From Rhodopirellula halodulae (GTDB taxonomy: Bacteria > Planctomycetota > Planctomycetia > Pirellulales > Pirellulaceae), in NCBI RefSeq assembly GCF_020966775.1, contig NZ_JAJKFV010000029.1, positions 303,001-367,000 on the forward strand: a stretch of DNA of 64,000 nt, written 5' to 3'. Positions 47,801 through 55,363 of the stretch are shown one piece after another. The position numbers and the translations under genes are program-made. The notes under the pieces were generated by a model. It was not told where the DNA came from and searched no databases. It saw only the letters and a list, made by a program, of their open reading frames with translations. Each line of letters begins with the position of its first letter. Within the stretch, counting starts at the first letter, position 1.

Positions 47801-50800
47801 GCAATGCAATCGAACTCATCACCCACCAAATCGAAACCGCAAGCGTGCTGACCACGTTGGGCGACTGATTGTTGGACAACGATGTCAGCCAGTCCGTGCC
47901 GAGGAGAACCAGAGAGCCAAGAGCCACCAAGAACGTCGCGATCGCTGGGATCCAAGGCTGCGATCGATTGGTGTCGTGGTTTTCAAGAAGGGCACTGAGT
48001 TTGTGCGAAGCAGTTAGCAGCCAGCGCGGCAGATATTTCCACGCTAAGAGAAACGCACAGCTCAACGAAGTGGCAAGCACCAAACAAGTCGCTGCTTGCG
48101 TTGTCCATGCGATGGCGAATTGGCAAGCCAAGTAGATGCACGCCGCAGCGAGCAAGCCCGTCGCCCACTGTTTCCATTCAGATCCCGACCTAGAGGCGTT
48201 CTCAGAATGCTGTCGCGATCGGACAAACAACCCGAGCGTCAAGGAGATCAATGCGAGAGCACCTGCGGATTCATACCAAGCGAAGTCGGCGGCGGTGAAC
48301 CATTGATTGTTGGGCCACCACTGCATCGTCTGCAATGGTGCCACCGCGATCGCCGCGTATTGGCGTGCCACGGTGAAAACAATCGTGCCGACCGCAAGCA
48401 TCCCCATCCAGCCATCCGGCATCGCTTGCCAGTTCAATTGTCTGTGGGTCGGTTGTTCATCGGAAAACCATTGGCGGAGCAGTTGGCTTTCTCTTGCCAG
48501 CAACCACAACGCAGCGGTGGCGGTGAAGATCACGGCAACCCACCAGGTTGCGATGCCGTTCCACCACGAATCCGCATGCCAAGTGGTGACGCCAAGACCG
48601 GCGGTTAAGCAGGTGACAACCGGAACCAACGACAGGCACATTGTTGTCTGCAACCAACCGCGTTTCTTCAACAGTACTGATGTCAGTCCGAGCAACAGCG
48701 TCAGAAGCCAAAGTTGTCCACTGGCGAGCCACCATCCCGGTGCAGCGACCGACTCGGCGTGGTTCGATAGCAGTGCGACTCCGCCCAAAGCTGCCATCGC
48801 GAGGCAACTGCTGGCACCCGTCGCGATGGCGTGCCGTTTCATCGACGACAGGCTTGCTGGTATGCAAGACATCTCGCGATTAGAAGACGGTTCCGGATCG
48901 TTGGTTGTCTGATTCACCAAGGTTGGCAGGAAACGATTCAGCACTGCAGCGGCGGCCAGGCTCATCGCCACGGCCAATCCGATCCAAGGAGCAGCGTTCA
49001 AATCCAGGGAGGCCCGCCCGTCGATCCAGTTCACTAAACCGATGGCGGATGCCCAAAACGCGAGGCAGATCCACGGGGTCGCTCGTGCCGATCGAGCCTC
49101 TTTCATCGAAGCCGCGATGCACGCCAAGGTCGACAGTCCGAGAACCACTTCGACGGTCAAGCTCGGGATCACTCCTCGCCAGCTTTCAGGTGCGAGGCTG
49201 AGGACCAGTGCTTGCACGAATGCCAACGCACCCCAGGCCGCTGCTGCGAGCGAGGTGCCGCCGATTTCGTTCTGAATCAACTTTGAATCGCGTTTGGTCC
49301 TGCACAGCACGAATGCCACTGATCCGAGTAGCAAGCTCATGCCCAACGACACGGCCATGGCTTCCCCACCAAGGATCATTCGCCACAGCGGAAGCTCGCC
49401 CCATTGGGTGTCTCCAAGCCAAGTCGGCGACGAAATCATCGCTGCCGCACCAAGAGGAAGACTGGTTCCGGCGATCACACCACGCTGTCGCAAGGCGAGC
49501 GATGCAACGCCCCACGACGCTGCGGCAACCGAAGCATGCACCCACATCCAATCCAACTGTCTCAGCGACGCTGGCAAGACGGCCAGGACGATTCCCAGCG
49601 AGAGCAGCTTCAGCACCGTGGCGATCAAATGCGAGTTGGCTACCCAGCTTGGCGAGGCATCAGGTGCCTGCCGAAGTCGAGATGCGTCTTGGTGGCAGCT
49701 CGATGCAACCGCGACCCAGAACGGAATGGATGCGATGGCGATTTGGATCCAGGCCATTTGCACCAACTGAGGGCTATCAAACCCGCTCAACAAGAACGCC
49801 GCGTAGACGAGTACGCTGCTCATGGCGGCCGTGGCGATGCCGATGCTCAGCCAACGGTTTTTCCAATGTCGGCGACCACCCATAGGTGAACGGCTGTCAG
49901 CGTTCAGTAGGCGGGTGCGATCTCGGTGCCTTGGCCAGAGTAGCGTCGCCGCGACGATGATCGCCGGAACGATCACCGCATATCCCGCTTGTGTTCCCAA
50001 CCCCTGTGTTCCCAACCATCGGGCGGCGGTGGGCAACAGTGGCAACGACAGCGTCGGCGCAATCACGCTGGTGGTGAGTGCCAAAGCATCGGCACGTCCA
50101 ACCAGGCTTCGTGATGATTGCAGCAACAACCAACCGCAACCCGCTAGTCCAACCGCGATGGTTCCCAAGGTGGCGGGATCAGACAGTGAGACAGAATCCA
50201 ATCCCGCACCGGCGGCAGCCATCCCCGCCAAGACGCAAAGCGGCACCAGCAAAGTGGCGATGATCAGCACGGCTCGGCTGGTGTGGCGAAGCTTCCAACG
50301 TTTGACGGTGTACAGCCCCGCGGCAAAGATCGCCGCGTCGGCTCCCATGAAAATCAGCGATGGAATCACGCGGTGCGCGGAGGTCAACGTGTTCCAAAGA
50401 CTAACGACCAATCCGATGGAGCAAACCACCACCAGCAACCCCGCCACCAATTCACCCCAACGAATGTTGTTGCGTGCCAAAAACGAGGTGATGACTTCTG
50501 AAAGAGCTTTCTTGGGGGTGGTTGGTGTTTGGTTCCGTAATGTGCTGGGGCTCGGCTCCGGGCTCGGTGACACCAAAGCCGCTGTGACGACGGATGGTTC
50601 CGTCTCCGCTGAACCAGCTTCAGCCTTGGGTGCAGCGACGGGCAATTTGGAGCTTGGAGATTCGAAGGCAGGCGGCTGGACAATGGATGGTTTCTCATCC
50701 AATGTTGGCCCAATCGGAGGCGGAGTCGGGCTGGCGTGAGGTTCTCCGTCGGCAAGCGATTTCGCGGAATCACGCAGGGACCTAGCTTCGTCTCGCGGCA

Positions 50801-51077
50801 GGCGTCCCGTTGCGATGAGAGCATCCAGCATTCGAGAGAATGCGATCAAATCCTGTTTGGGATCAGGTGGCGACGAGTCATCGCTGAGTTTTCGCGAGGG
50901 CGAGTTGTTGCCGTTTCCGCTCTTTCGCGTTTGGCTCGGCCGTGATTCCAGCAGTTCGCTTGGCCGGAAAATGAGCTGAAAGATGGTTCGCAGAATGACC
51001 CAGCTAAGATGACCCAGCAGGGTGACGGCGAGCCAAGCGGCGACGAGGACGAGCAGTATTTCCATCTTGGAAACCAT
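44814..51077 (-). CDS. Giant polytopic membrane protein (about 2,087 residues)
   Basis: From ATG 51077 (ATG 51065 is also possible). One N-terminal membrane segment (EILLVLVAAWLAVTLLG) is followed by a soluble, Pro/Ser-rich linker to about residue 200 containing a helix ALIATGRLPRDEARSLRDS. After that hydrophobic helices recur almost without break to the C-terminus; by eye there are several dozen. The first repeat region, NIRWGELVAGLLVVVCSIGLVVSLW, resembles the start of DUF2157/DUF2339-type multispanning proteins, but I cannot assign it. Short Asn/Pro/Thr loops (for example RRGPNTRPS) come from in-frame tandem duplications. Function unknown; no transport or enzyme motif was recognised. Confidence 0.8.
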   Translation of the reverse strand: MVSKMEILLVLVAAWLAVTLLGHLSWVILRTIFQLIFRPSELLESRPSQTRKSGNGNNSPSRKLSDDSSPPDPKQDLIAFSRMLDALIATGRLPRDEARSLRDSAKSLADGEPHASPTPPPIGPTLDEKPSIVQPPAFESPSSKLPVAAPKAEAGSAETEPSVVTAALVSPSPEPSPSTLRNQTPTTPKKALSEVITSFLARNNIRWGELVAGLLVVVCSIGLVVSLWNTLTSAHRVIPSLIFMGADAAIFAAGLYTVKRWKLRHTSRAVLIIATLLVPLCVLAGMAAAGAGLDSVSLSDPATLGTIAVGLAGCGWLLLQSSRSLVGRADALALTTSVIAPTLSLPLLPTAARWLGTQGLGTQAGYAVIVPAIIVAATLLWPRHRDRTRLLNADSRSPMGGRRHWKNRWLSIGIATAAMSSVLVYAAFLLSGFDSPQLVQMAWIQIAIASIPFWVAVASSCHQDASRLRQAPDASPSWVANSHLIATVLKLLSLGIVLAVLPASLRQLDWMWVHASVAAASWGVASLALRQRGVIAGTSLPLGAAAMISSPTWLGDTQWGELPLWRMILGGEAMAVSLGMSLLLGSVAFVLCRTKRDSKLIQNEIGGTSLAAAAWGALAFVQALVLSLAPESWRGVIPSLTVEVVLGLSTLACIAASMKEARSARATPWICLAFWASAIGLVNWIDGRASLDLNAAPWIGLAVAMSLAAAAVLNRFLPTLVNQTTNDPEPSSNREMSCIPASLSSMKRHAIATGASSCLAMAALGGVALLSNHAESVAAPGWWLASGQLWLLTLLLGLTSVLLKKRGWLQTTMCLSLVPVVTCLTAGLGVTTWHADSWWNGIATWWVAVIFTATAALWLLARESQLLRQWFSDEQPTHRQLNWQAMPDGWMGMLAVGTIVFTVARQYAAIAVAPLQTMQWWPNNQWFTAADFAWYESAGALALISLTLGLFVRSRQHSENASRSGSEWKQWATGLLAAACIYLACQFAIAWTTQAATCLVLATSLSCAFLLAWKYLPRWLLTASHKLSALLENHDTNRSQPWIPAIATFLVALGSLVLLGTDWLTSLSNNQSPNVVSTLAVSIWWVMSSIALLWSQSTTRREEVSNSLLSAVLLPLAVGIACPAVIARVPFAKEPLVWLQVSVLGSLVWWSLQLVRQRLSTQANHESVSSQGTLSAGTHLTRAWILSMGLIGCVGSIWVAGWSTGTMLQPPFSLWTLPVGALISLVGVAVVMRHDLRPAKDAWPFAISLLSGHAAVLAVWLKWIAPESSLLLMSSLWLLAAAGSAVVHWRRNIPLHAWHLTALTFVLAWVAVFADTPTTWGLSVLALASLSVAGVSSARFGRALTSPEPADSTEKQRPRWQTLGSLASDTAWDWRSVLPRLIGWSTVGIGCWLLWFEILDPYVSFRNFDPTSIWLAWMAIWVLIWRWTGSQSSASLADSEVALAMIPVAGLGWMESHLALPRSVFAGAGWQGPTSGLMTIGSLALVAASAWLRPQKRTVWFASVVLSCIALSETALWVLAQSSIDTNSGFIATHLAVTVGLIAWTFATSVVGGSRFRLATALESVGLLWAGVSSLLACYLVLDHVAAPWPAVCILATGTLAWVFYELAERNLAQNPNNTSPNNTAPNATSRRRHIAVGLVLWSIGLLAVLTGLPQKYAVLIAVMRLLVASVVMVAVFLLGIPKLLSGPFLERWNQALTRGGLLSGLVATIATVLMLALEVSIRQPIIGIPEISMPVVVAVAITLGALGVIAGVWAVLAGPATRQSPNTRRGPNTRPSITLTDNQRKGLLYFAQGIAATTWLHLFLCRTGIAFLGLRQVWPYVVMAIAFASVGLTQWAIRRGDEVLAEVMRRTSMFLPMIPVVGFWLSGSYAVLMQSEQWSWTFFRGTTSYQGLLLVGAIYYGMMSLLWRNGLPRVATVVLANAALWITLTQIPGWDFLSHPQAWLIPPAACVLAVAHLQRDRLDAATSSAVRYACTLVIYLSSTADMLLSEIGTSLWGPIILVLLALAGMAVGVVLRVKPFLYLGTIFAFLGVTSMVWHSTQAIDAVWPWWAFGITTGLLLLTGLAMIEKHRPRLNRLANQLATWDG
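45752..45805 (-). repeat. Three 18-base in-frame tandem repeats in the giant membrane gene
   Basis: Three consecutive 18-base units beginning GTCGAGTGT/GTCGAGTGG (plus strand) encode TRQSPNTRRGPNTR-like six-residue units in a loop. The first two units are nearly identical; the third has diverged. Confidence 0.75.
46205..46235 (-). repeat. 15-base tandem duplication in the giant membrane gene
   Basis: Two adjacent copies of CGTGTTGTTTGGGCT/T (plus strand) encode the loop NNTSPNNTAPN. The copies are almost identical, suggesting a recent duplication. Confidence 0.7.
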
Positions 51078-51361
51078 GGCAAATTGCGGGGAAGCTTCGC
51101 CATGGCCGGGGAAATGCCACAACGAGTCGCGGGAGTGCACCCTTCGCCAGAGCCCGCGAGGAGTGCCGCAATTCGCTTTGATACTCGATTTTGCCGCGTT
51201 TATTCAGAATTTCTGGCGGCGAAAGCTTTGGCTGTCGCCGGATTCAAACCGCCCGCAGATTGACCGACCGCTTTGCTCCGCCAACCCAGCGTCTCTCGGC
51301 CCGGCAAAGCACAGAACAGATGGTCGCCCTTTGAGCGTCGATTCGATCGACCAACCGGCCG

Positions 51362-52609
51362 CTAAAACGCGGCTGAGTTGGCTCGTGCTTCCTGCGATGC
51401 GGCTGTGCCAAGTGCACCCCAAACACCAAAGGGGCTTTCCGCTCCGGCGGTATGTCCTTCCCCAGGTCCGTACTGAGTCACGGTCGTGTTGGAGTCCATT
51501 TTGTCGGTGGCGGTGTCGATGGTGTTGGTGACGAACTTGATCGCTCCGTCCGTCATCAAAATATGAGCCCCACCTTGATGGCGACTGGAGACGGTATAGA
51601 CGCCGCCGTACCAATCCAAACCAGGTTCAGAGCTGAACGTGCAGCTTGGTTGATTGGGCGCCAGGATCGTGTTGACCGCTGCGTTGCAGCTGACCGGATC
51701 CATCCACCAACGCCCGCGGTTGGTCTGGCCGCTGAATCGTCCCATGCCGGCCAGGGTTTGGTCCTCTTTGTAGAACTGCGGACGATTGGGTTGAACCGTG
51801 TCTTTGCATTGTTGCAGGTCTGTTTGAAAGTCCCGCGTGCCAAAGATCGCGGTGGTGCCGATGACCGAACGGTCGCCCTGGAACGTCGCCATCTCACCCA
51901 TCAGCATCGTCTGGCTTGTTCCGTCCAGGCAATCACGAAATTGCTTGCGTCGGTTCCAGGTGAACATGCCACGGTCCACCGAAGGATCACCGAGCCAAGT
52001 GTGCTCTTCTTCCGGATGGTTTTGGTCCGGATGGAACCAGTAGTAAGTGATGTAGCGAGCGGCGTCCCCGTAGCAGAATCCGTAATTCAGACGCCCAATC
52101 GCGGCTGTTTCGGTCGCATCGGACGGGCATCGAAGTGCGGGAATTTGAATGCGGTTGGGGGTGTAGTCGGCAGTCCAAGGAAAGCCGCCGTACTTCTCGT
52201 AATGGGTTCCGCTGTCGCTGGTGTGGCGGCTCGAAACCATTTCCCAGATTTCTTGCTGTTCCATGTAAGGCAGCATGCCAACGATCGCGCTGTAGCCACG
52301 CCAGTTCGCATCGTTGACGGTGCGGCTGTAGGGGAACTTGTTGTACGCAGCATGGTAATTGTGCAGGGCCAGTCCGAGCTGCGTGAAGTTGTTGCTGCAT
52401 CCGGTGCGTCTGGCGTCTTCGCGAACGTATTGCAGTCCGGGAAGCATCAAGCCGATCAGCACACCCAAGATCGCGATGACGGCTAAGAGTTCCACCAAGG
52501 TGAACGCCGAACGAGATTGGGCTGGGTTTGCTTTGGCAAAGCGGCCAGGCTTCGGCGGGAGTGTCGTAGAAGTGAGTTCGGTCAAGTGCGGTGTTGAAGC
52601 GGACATCAT
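51362..52609 (-). CDS. DUF1559 pseudopilin-like protein, copy 2
   Basis: 415 residues from ATG 52609; the frame opens 42 codons earlier, and neither start has a good ribosome site. The prepilin-type segment is SAFTLVELLAVIAILGVLIGLML (about 34-56), after an unusually long 35-residue leader; the residue before Phe is Ala, not the usual Gly. The family middle RRTGCSNNFTQLGLALHNYHAAYNKFP and the late SSRHQGGAHILMTDGAIKFV are conserved. Expected to be processed by prepilin peptidase, though the Ala may slow this. A small lipoprotein gene lies 189 bases upstream on the same strand. Confidence 0.87.
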   Translation of the reverse strand: MMSASTPHLTELTSTTLPPKPGRFAKANPAQSRSAFTLVELLAVIAILGVLIGLMLPGLQYVREDARRTGCSNNFTQLGLALHNYHAAYNKFPYSRTVNDANWRGYSAIVGMLPYMEQQEIWEMVSSRHTSDSGTHYEKYGGFPWTADYTPNRIQIPALRCPSDATETAAIGRLNYGFCYGDAARYITYYWFHPDQNHPEEEHTWLGDPSVDRGMFTWNRRKQFRDCLDGTSQTMLMGEMATFQGDRSVIGTTAIFGTRDFQTDLQQCKDTVQPNRPQFYKEDQTLAGMGRFSGQTNRGRWWMDPVSCNAAVNTILAPNQPSCTFSSEPGLDWYGGVYTVSSRHQGGAHILMTDGAIKFVTNTIDTATDKMDSNTTVTQYGPGEGHTAGAESPFGVWGALGTAASQEARANSAAF

Positions 52610-52797
52610 GGCACCGATGGTTTTGTGTTGGCTGCAGGAGGGAAGTTTTGCAGAGGTGGGAATCCAGGAACGCTGCGTCAACGTGACTCTTGGTTCCGGA
52701 TGATTTGGGAATCCGCCTTTCCCGATTTGGCTCATGAGGCTGTCGATGCTCTTGAGTCATCGCAGCCGCACTGGAGCAAGCTTTAAAGGCTCAACGA

Positions 52798-52998
52798 CTA
52801 GCGAAGGCCTGGGAGTTTGGGACGCTGTGCCGCGAGCACGTTCGAGCGACCCATCAGCTCTTCCACGGCAGCTTGCTCTTCACTCATGTTGCTCGAGGAC
52901 AACATCGAGTTGGAGGATTGCCCGCAACCGGCTAGCAGTAGGAAGAGAAACGCCAAAGCCATCCATTTGCCGTCTTGGCACATGCACGAAGTCATCAT
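52798..52998 (-). CDS. Small lipoprotein upstream of DUF1559 copy 2
   Basis: 66 residues from ATG 52998, which has AAGGA at good spacing; a longer open frame to 53088 is unlikely. The hydrophobic core WMALAFLFLLLAGC ends in a lipobox with Cys24 or so, and a Ser/Asn-rich mature peptide of about 43 residues follows (NMSEEQAAVEELMGRSNV). No family is recognised. The gene order small lipoprotein then DUF1559 is repeated at 12724-14545. Real by signal and ribosome site; function unknown. Confidence 0.7.
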   Translation of the reverse strand: MMTSCMCQDGKWMALAFLFLLLAGCGQSSNSMLSSSNMSEEQAAVEELMGRSNVLAAQRPKLPGLR

Positions 52999-53500
52999 TT
53001 GGTCCTTGCTGGTTTGAAAGCCCAACGGTCGAGTCGGAACCGGTCTCATTCGTTCCTTTACTCGGCCACTGAGAAGGACCATAAGCACTCAAATCCGAAT
53101 CGCCAAATATCAAACGCGGTTCGAAACGGGGGGTGACCTCGATCAAGAGTCGCTGAGAGATTCGCTACTGTCGGCAAGTTTCCTGAAGCGACAGAGAAGG
53201 GCGGGATCGTCGCTCTTGTTGTTTTTTGTGTTTTTTCAGGAAATATTTCGGTTTCCTGGTCATTGAATGGCGTTTTTGTCGTTTATTGTTGCACGTTTGG
53301 TTCATCTTTGGCCACGCGGACGAACCTTGGTCGCCATCGGTTGCAAAGTGACTAACGTGAGGAAAGACAGCATAGGGTGATCCGAAAGGGACACTCAAAA
53401 CGAGGCGGGGACGCACATTATGAGCGTGTCTGAACTGCGGTGACGGGGGCTTTGTCAATGCCGTTCGAGATCAGAGATGCGTCGGATCGGCGGGCGCGGC
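52999..53500. other. AT-richer intergenic region upstream of small lipoprotein
   Basis: No gene is supported. A 7-base inverted repeat CAGGAAA-N8-TTTCCTG lies at 53237-53258 next to T/A-rich runs. This stretch probably holds the promoter of the lipoprotein/DUF1559 pair on the minus strand; boxes resembling TTGACA (53458-53453, minus) and CATAAT (53422-53417, minus) are not at a standard spacing. Confidence 0.35.
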
Positions 53501-53526
53501 GTCGCTCGGTTCGTCGACCGAGCGAC
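53501..53526. terminator. Strong 10-base hairpin after the aldehyde dehydrogenase gene
   Basis: GTCGCTCGGT-TCGTCG-ACCGAGCGAC is a perfect 10-base stem with a 6-base loop, 26 bases beyond the minus-strand stop at 53552. No T run follows, so it may end or protect the transcript rather than act as a classical terminator. Confidence 0.55.
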
Positions 53527-53551
53527 GGTCGGGTTCAGTCCAGTTTCGCGA

Positions 53552-55147
53552 TTAGGAAACGCTTCCCTGCGACCATTGGTTGTCGATCATCCGCCAAGTC
53601 TCCGCAGTTGGAGGCGTGTCTTTCAACAAAGCTGGCAATCGCGATTCGCGAACGTTGTCGAAGCTGGTTAGCTTTCCGAAGCGAAGCAGTGCACCGGGGA
53701 CTCCAACCGCAGTGAAACCCGGGTGTCCCGTTGCTGGATAAGGGCCGCCGTGGTTCATGGCGGGGCTGACGGCGACTCCGGTTGGCATCTTGTCATTCAG
53801 CAAGCGACCGACCTTAGGTTCCAGTTCAAAAGCGATCTTCGAGTAGGACTCTTCGTCACTTCCGTCGTTGGCCGAGTAAACGCATCCAGTCAAGTTGCCT
53901 TCGAGATGACGGATCGCTTCGCAGAGTTGGTCCAGATCATCGGCGACGACCAACAAGGATGCGTTGCCAAAGGCTTCTGTTTGGAAGCCTTCTGGGTTGC
54001 TAAGGAATTCGGCTCCGCTGGTTTTGAGCAACGTGTTGGCCATGGCACAACGATCTGCTTCCGCTTCACCGCCACCGGCCAGAAGTTCAGCACCGAATCC
54101 AACCAATGCTTCAATGCTCTTGCCCAGCGAGGACGCCACGGCAGGCGAAAGCAGTGTGCCGGATGGCGATGTCGAGAAGCGTTCCTTGACCGCCGCGATG
54201 AACTGGTCCGTTGCGTCACTCTTGAGCAACATCACGGTGCCAGGGTTTGTGCAGAACTGTCCGGTGCCCATCAAAACACTGGTCATGAATTCATCGACGA
54301 TCGCGTCGCCACGTTCCTGCAGCGCCGCCGGCGTGATGACCACTGGATTGACGCTGGATAGTTCGAGGTAAATCGGTTTGCCCGCTTTGTCGGCCGCCGC
54401 TTTCAAGGTTAGGCCGGCACCCCGACTGCCCGTGTATCCGGTCGCGCCGACGCGCGGATCGGAAACCAATTTTTCGCCATCGGCATGACTGGTGCGGTAG
54501 ATCAATTGCACGGTGGCGGCTGGCAATCCCGTTTCCGCGGTGGCTTCCAACGCCAGTTCGGCAAACAATCGAGTCGTGTCCGGGTGCGAACTGTTCGCCT
54601 TACCGATCACAGGGTTCCCCGCACCGATCGCCGCCGCGAAGTCGCCACCGGAAACGCTTCCAAAGGCGAAGGGAAAGTTGTTGGGACCGAACACGCACAC
54701 CGGGCCAAGCGGACCGTAGCAAGAACGGATGCCAGCTTGGGTGTCGATGGTCGGCAATGCCCAGTTGCCGGTGCGGCACGCCTTGGCTGCGGCACGCAAT
54801 TGATTGCTTGTCCGAGGCAGTTCCACATCGGCCAAACGAGGCGAACGGGCCAAACCGGTTTCGGCAAACGCGGTTTCCACCAATTTGTCTTTCGCCGCGT
54901 CGATCTTGTCGGCGTAACACTCCAAGAATTCAGCCACTTTTTCCGGCCCCAGCTTTCGAAGCTCGGCGGCAGCTTCCACGGCGGCGTCCAGTGCCTCATC
55001 GCAATCCTTCCACTCACTCACGGGGAACGATGCGTCGAGTTTCTCGTTCCGATTGGGGTCGGTGGCTTGGAAAGTGGACGACGCGTTGGCGTCTCGCCAG
55101 GTTCCTGCGATCAAAACGGGTTGGGTGGCGGGCGATGCGATGGACAT
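53552..55147 (-). CDS. Aldehyde dehydrogenase, ketoglutarate-semialdehyde (2,5-dioxovalerate) type
   Basis: 531 residues from ATG 55147, the length usual for this subfamily; ATG 55222 upstream is an alternative. VFGPNNFPFAFGSVSGGDFAAAIGAGNPVIGK is the cofactor-side core, ELSSVNPVV carries the general-base Glu, and GTGQFCTNPG contains the catalytic Cys near residue 298. The GQFCTNPG motif and the fold length point to the NADP-dependent ketoglutarate-semialdehyde branch that ends the non-phosphorylated catabolism of L-arabinose, D-xylose, hydroxyproline or glucarate. No dehydratase or sugar dehydrogenase is adjacent, so the substrate is inferred only. Confidence 0.87.
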   Translation of the reverse strand: MSIASPATQPVLIAGTWRDANASSTFQATDPNRNEKLDASFPVSEWKDCDEALDAAVEAAAELRKLGPEKVAEFLECYADKIDAAKDKLVETAFAETGLARSPRLADVELPRTSNQLRAAAKACRTGNWALPTIDTQAGIRSCYGPLGPVCVFGPNNFPFAFGSVSGGDFAAAIGAGNPVIGKANSSHPDTTRLFAELALEATAETGLPAATVQLIYRTSHADGEKLVSDPRVGATGYTGSRGAGLTLKAAADKAGKPIYLELSSVNPVVITPAALQERGDAIVDEFMTSVLMGTGQFCTNPGTVMLLKSDATDQFIAAVKERFSTSPSGTLLSPAVASSLGKSIEALVGFGAELLAGGGEAEADRCAMANTLLKTSGAEFLSNPEGFQTEAFGNASLLVVADDLDQLCEAIRHLEGNLTGCVYSANDGSDEESYSKIAFELEPKVGRLLNDKMPTGVAVSPAMNHGGPYPATGHPGFTAVGVPGALLRFGKLTSFDNVRESRLPALLKDTPPTAETWRMIDNQWSQGSVS

Positions 55148-55363
55148 AAAAGGCAAGCTTTCTGCGTAGAAGTGAACGAACTCGTCGAAACTCCATGGAG
55201 TTGAGTCTGTATCGTCAATCATTCTCCGAATTGCCTCAACCGGTCTCGCGAATCTGGTTCATCCGAAGGCCCAATACTCGACGGCGACGGTGTTGCGTCG
55301 GCGGTACCAAAACATTACCAATGCATCGAAATGTCTTGAGGTGATGGTTTGTTAGAGGCAGGA

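Noticed and set aside
53165-53458. A 97-residue minus-strand open frame with a basic end
   Set aside because: No ribosome site, no family, and an AT-rich non-coding composition; it lies in the likely promoter region of the small lipoprotein.
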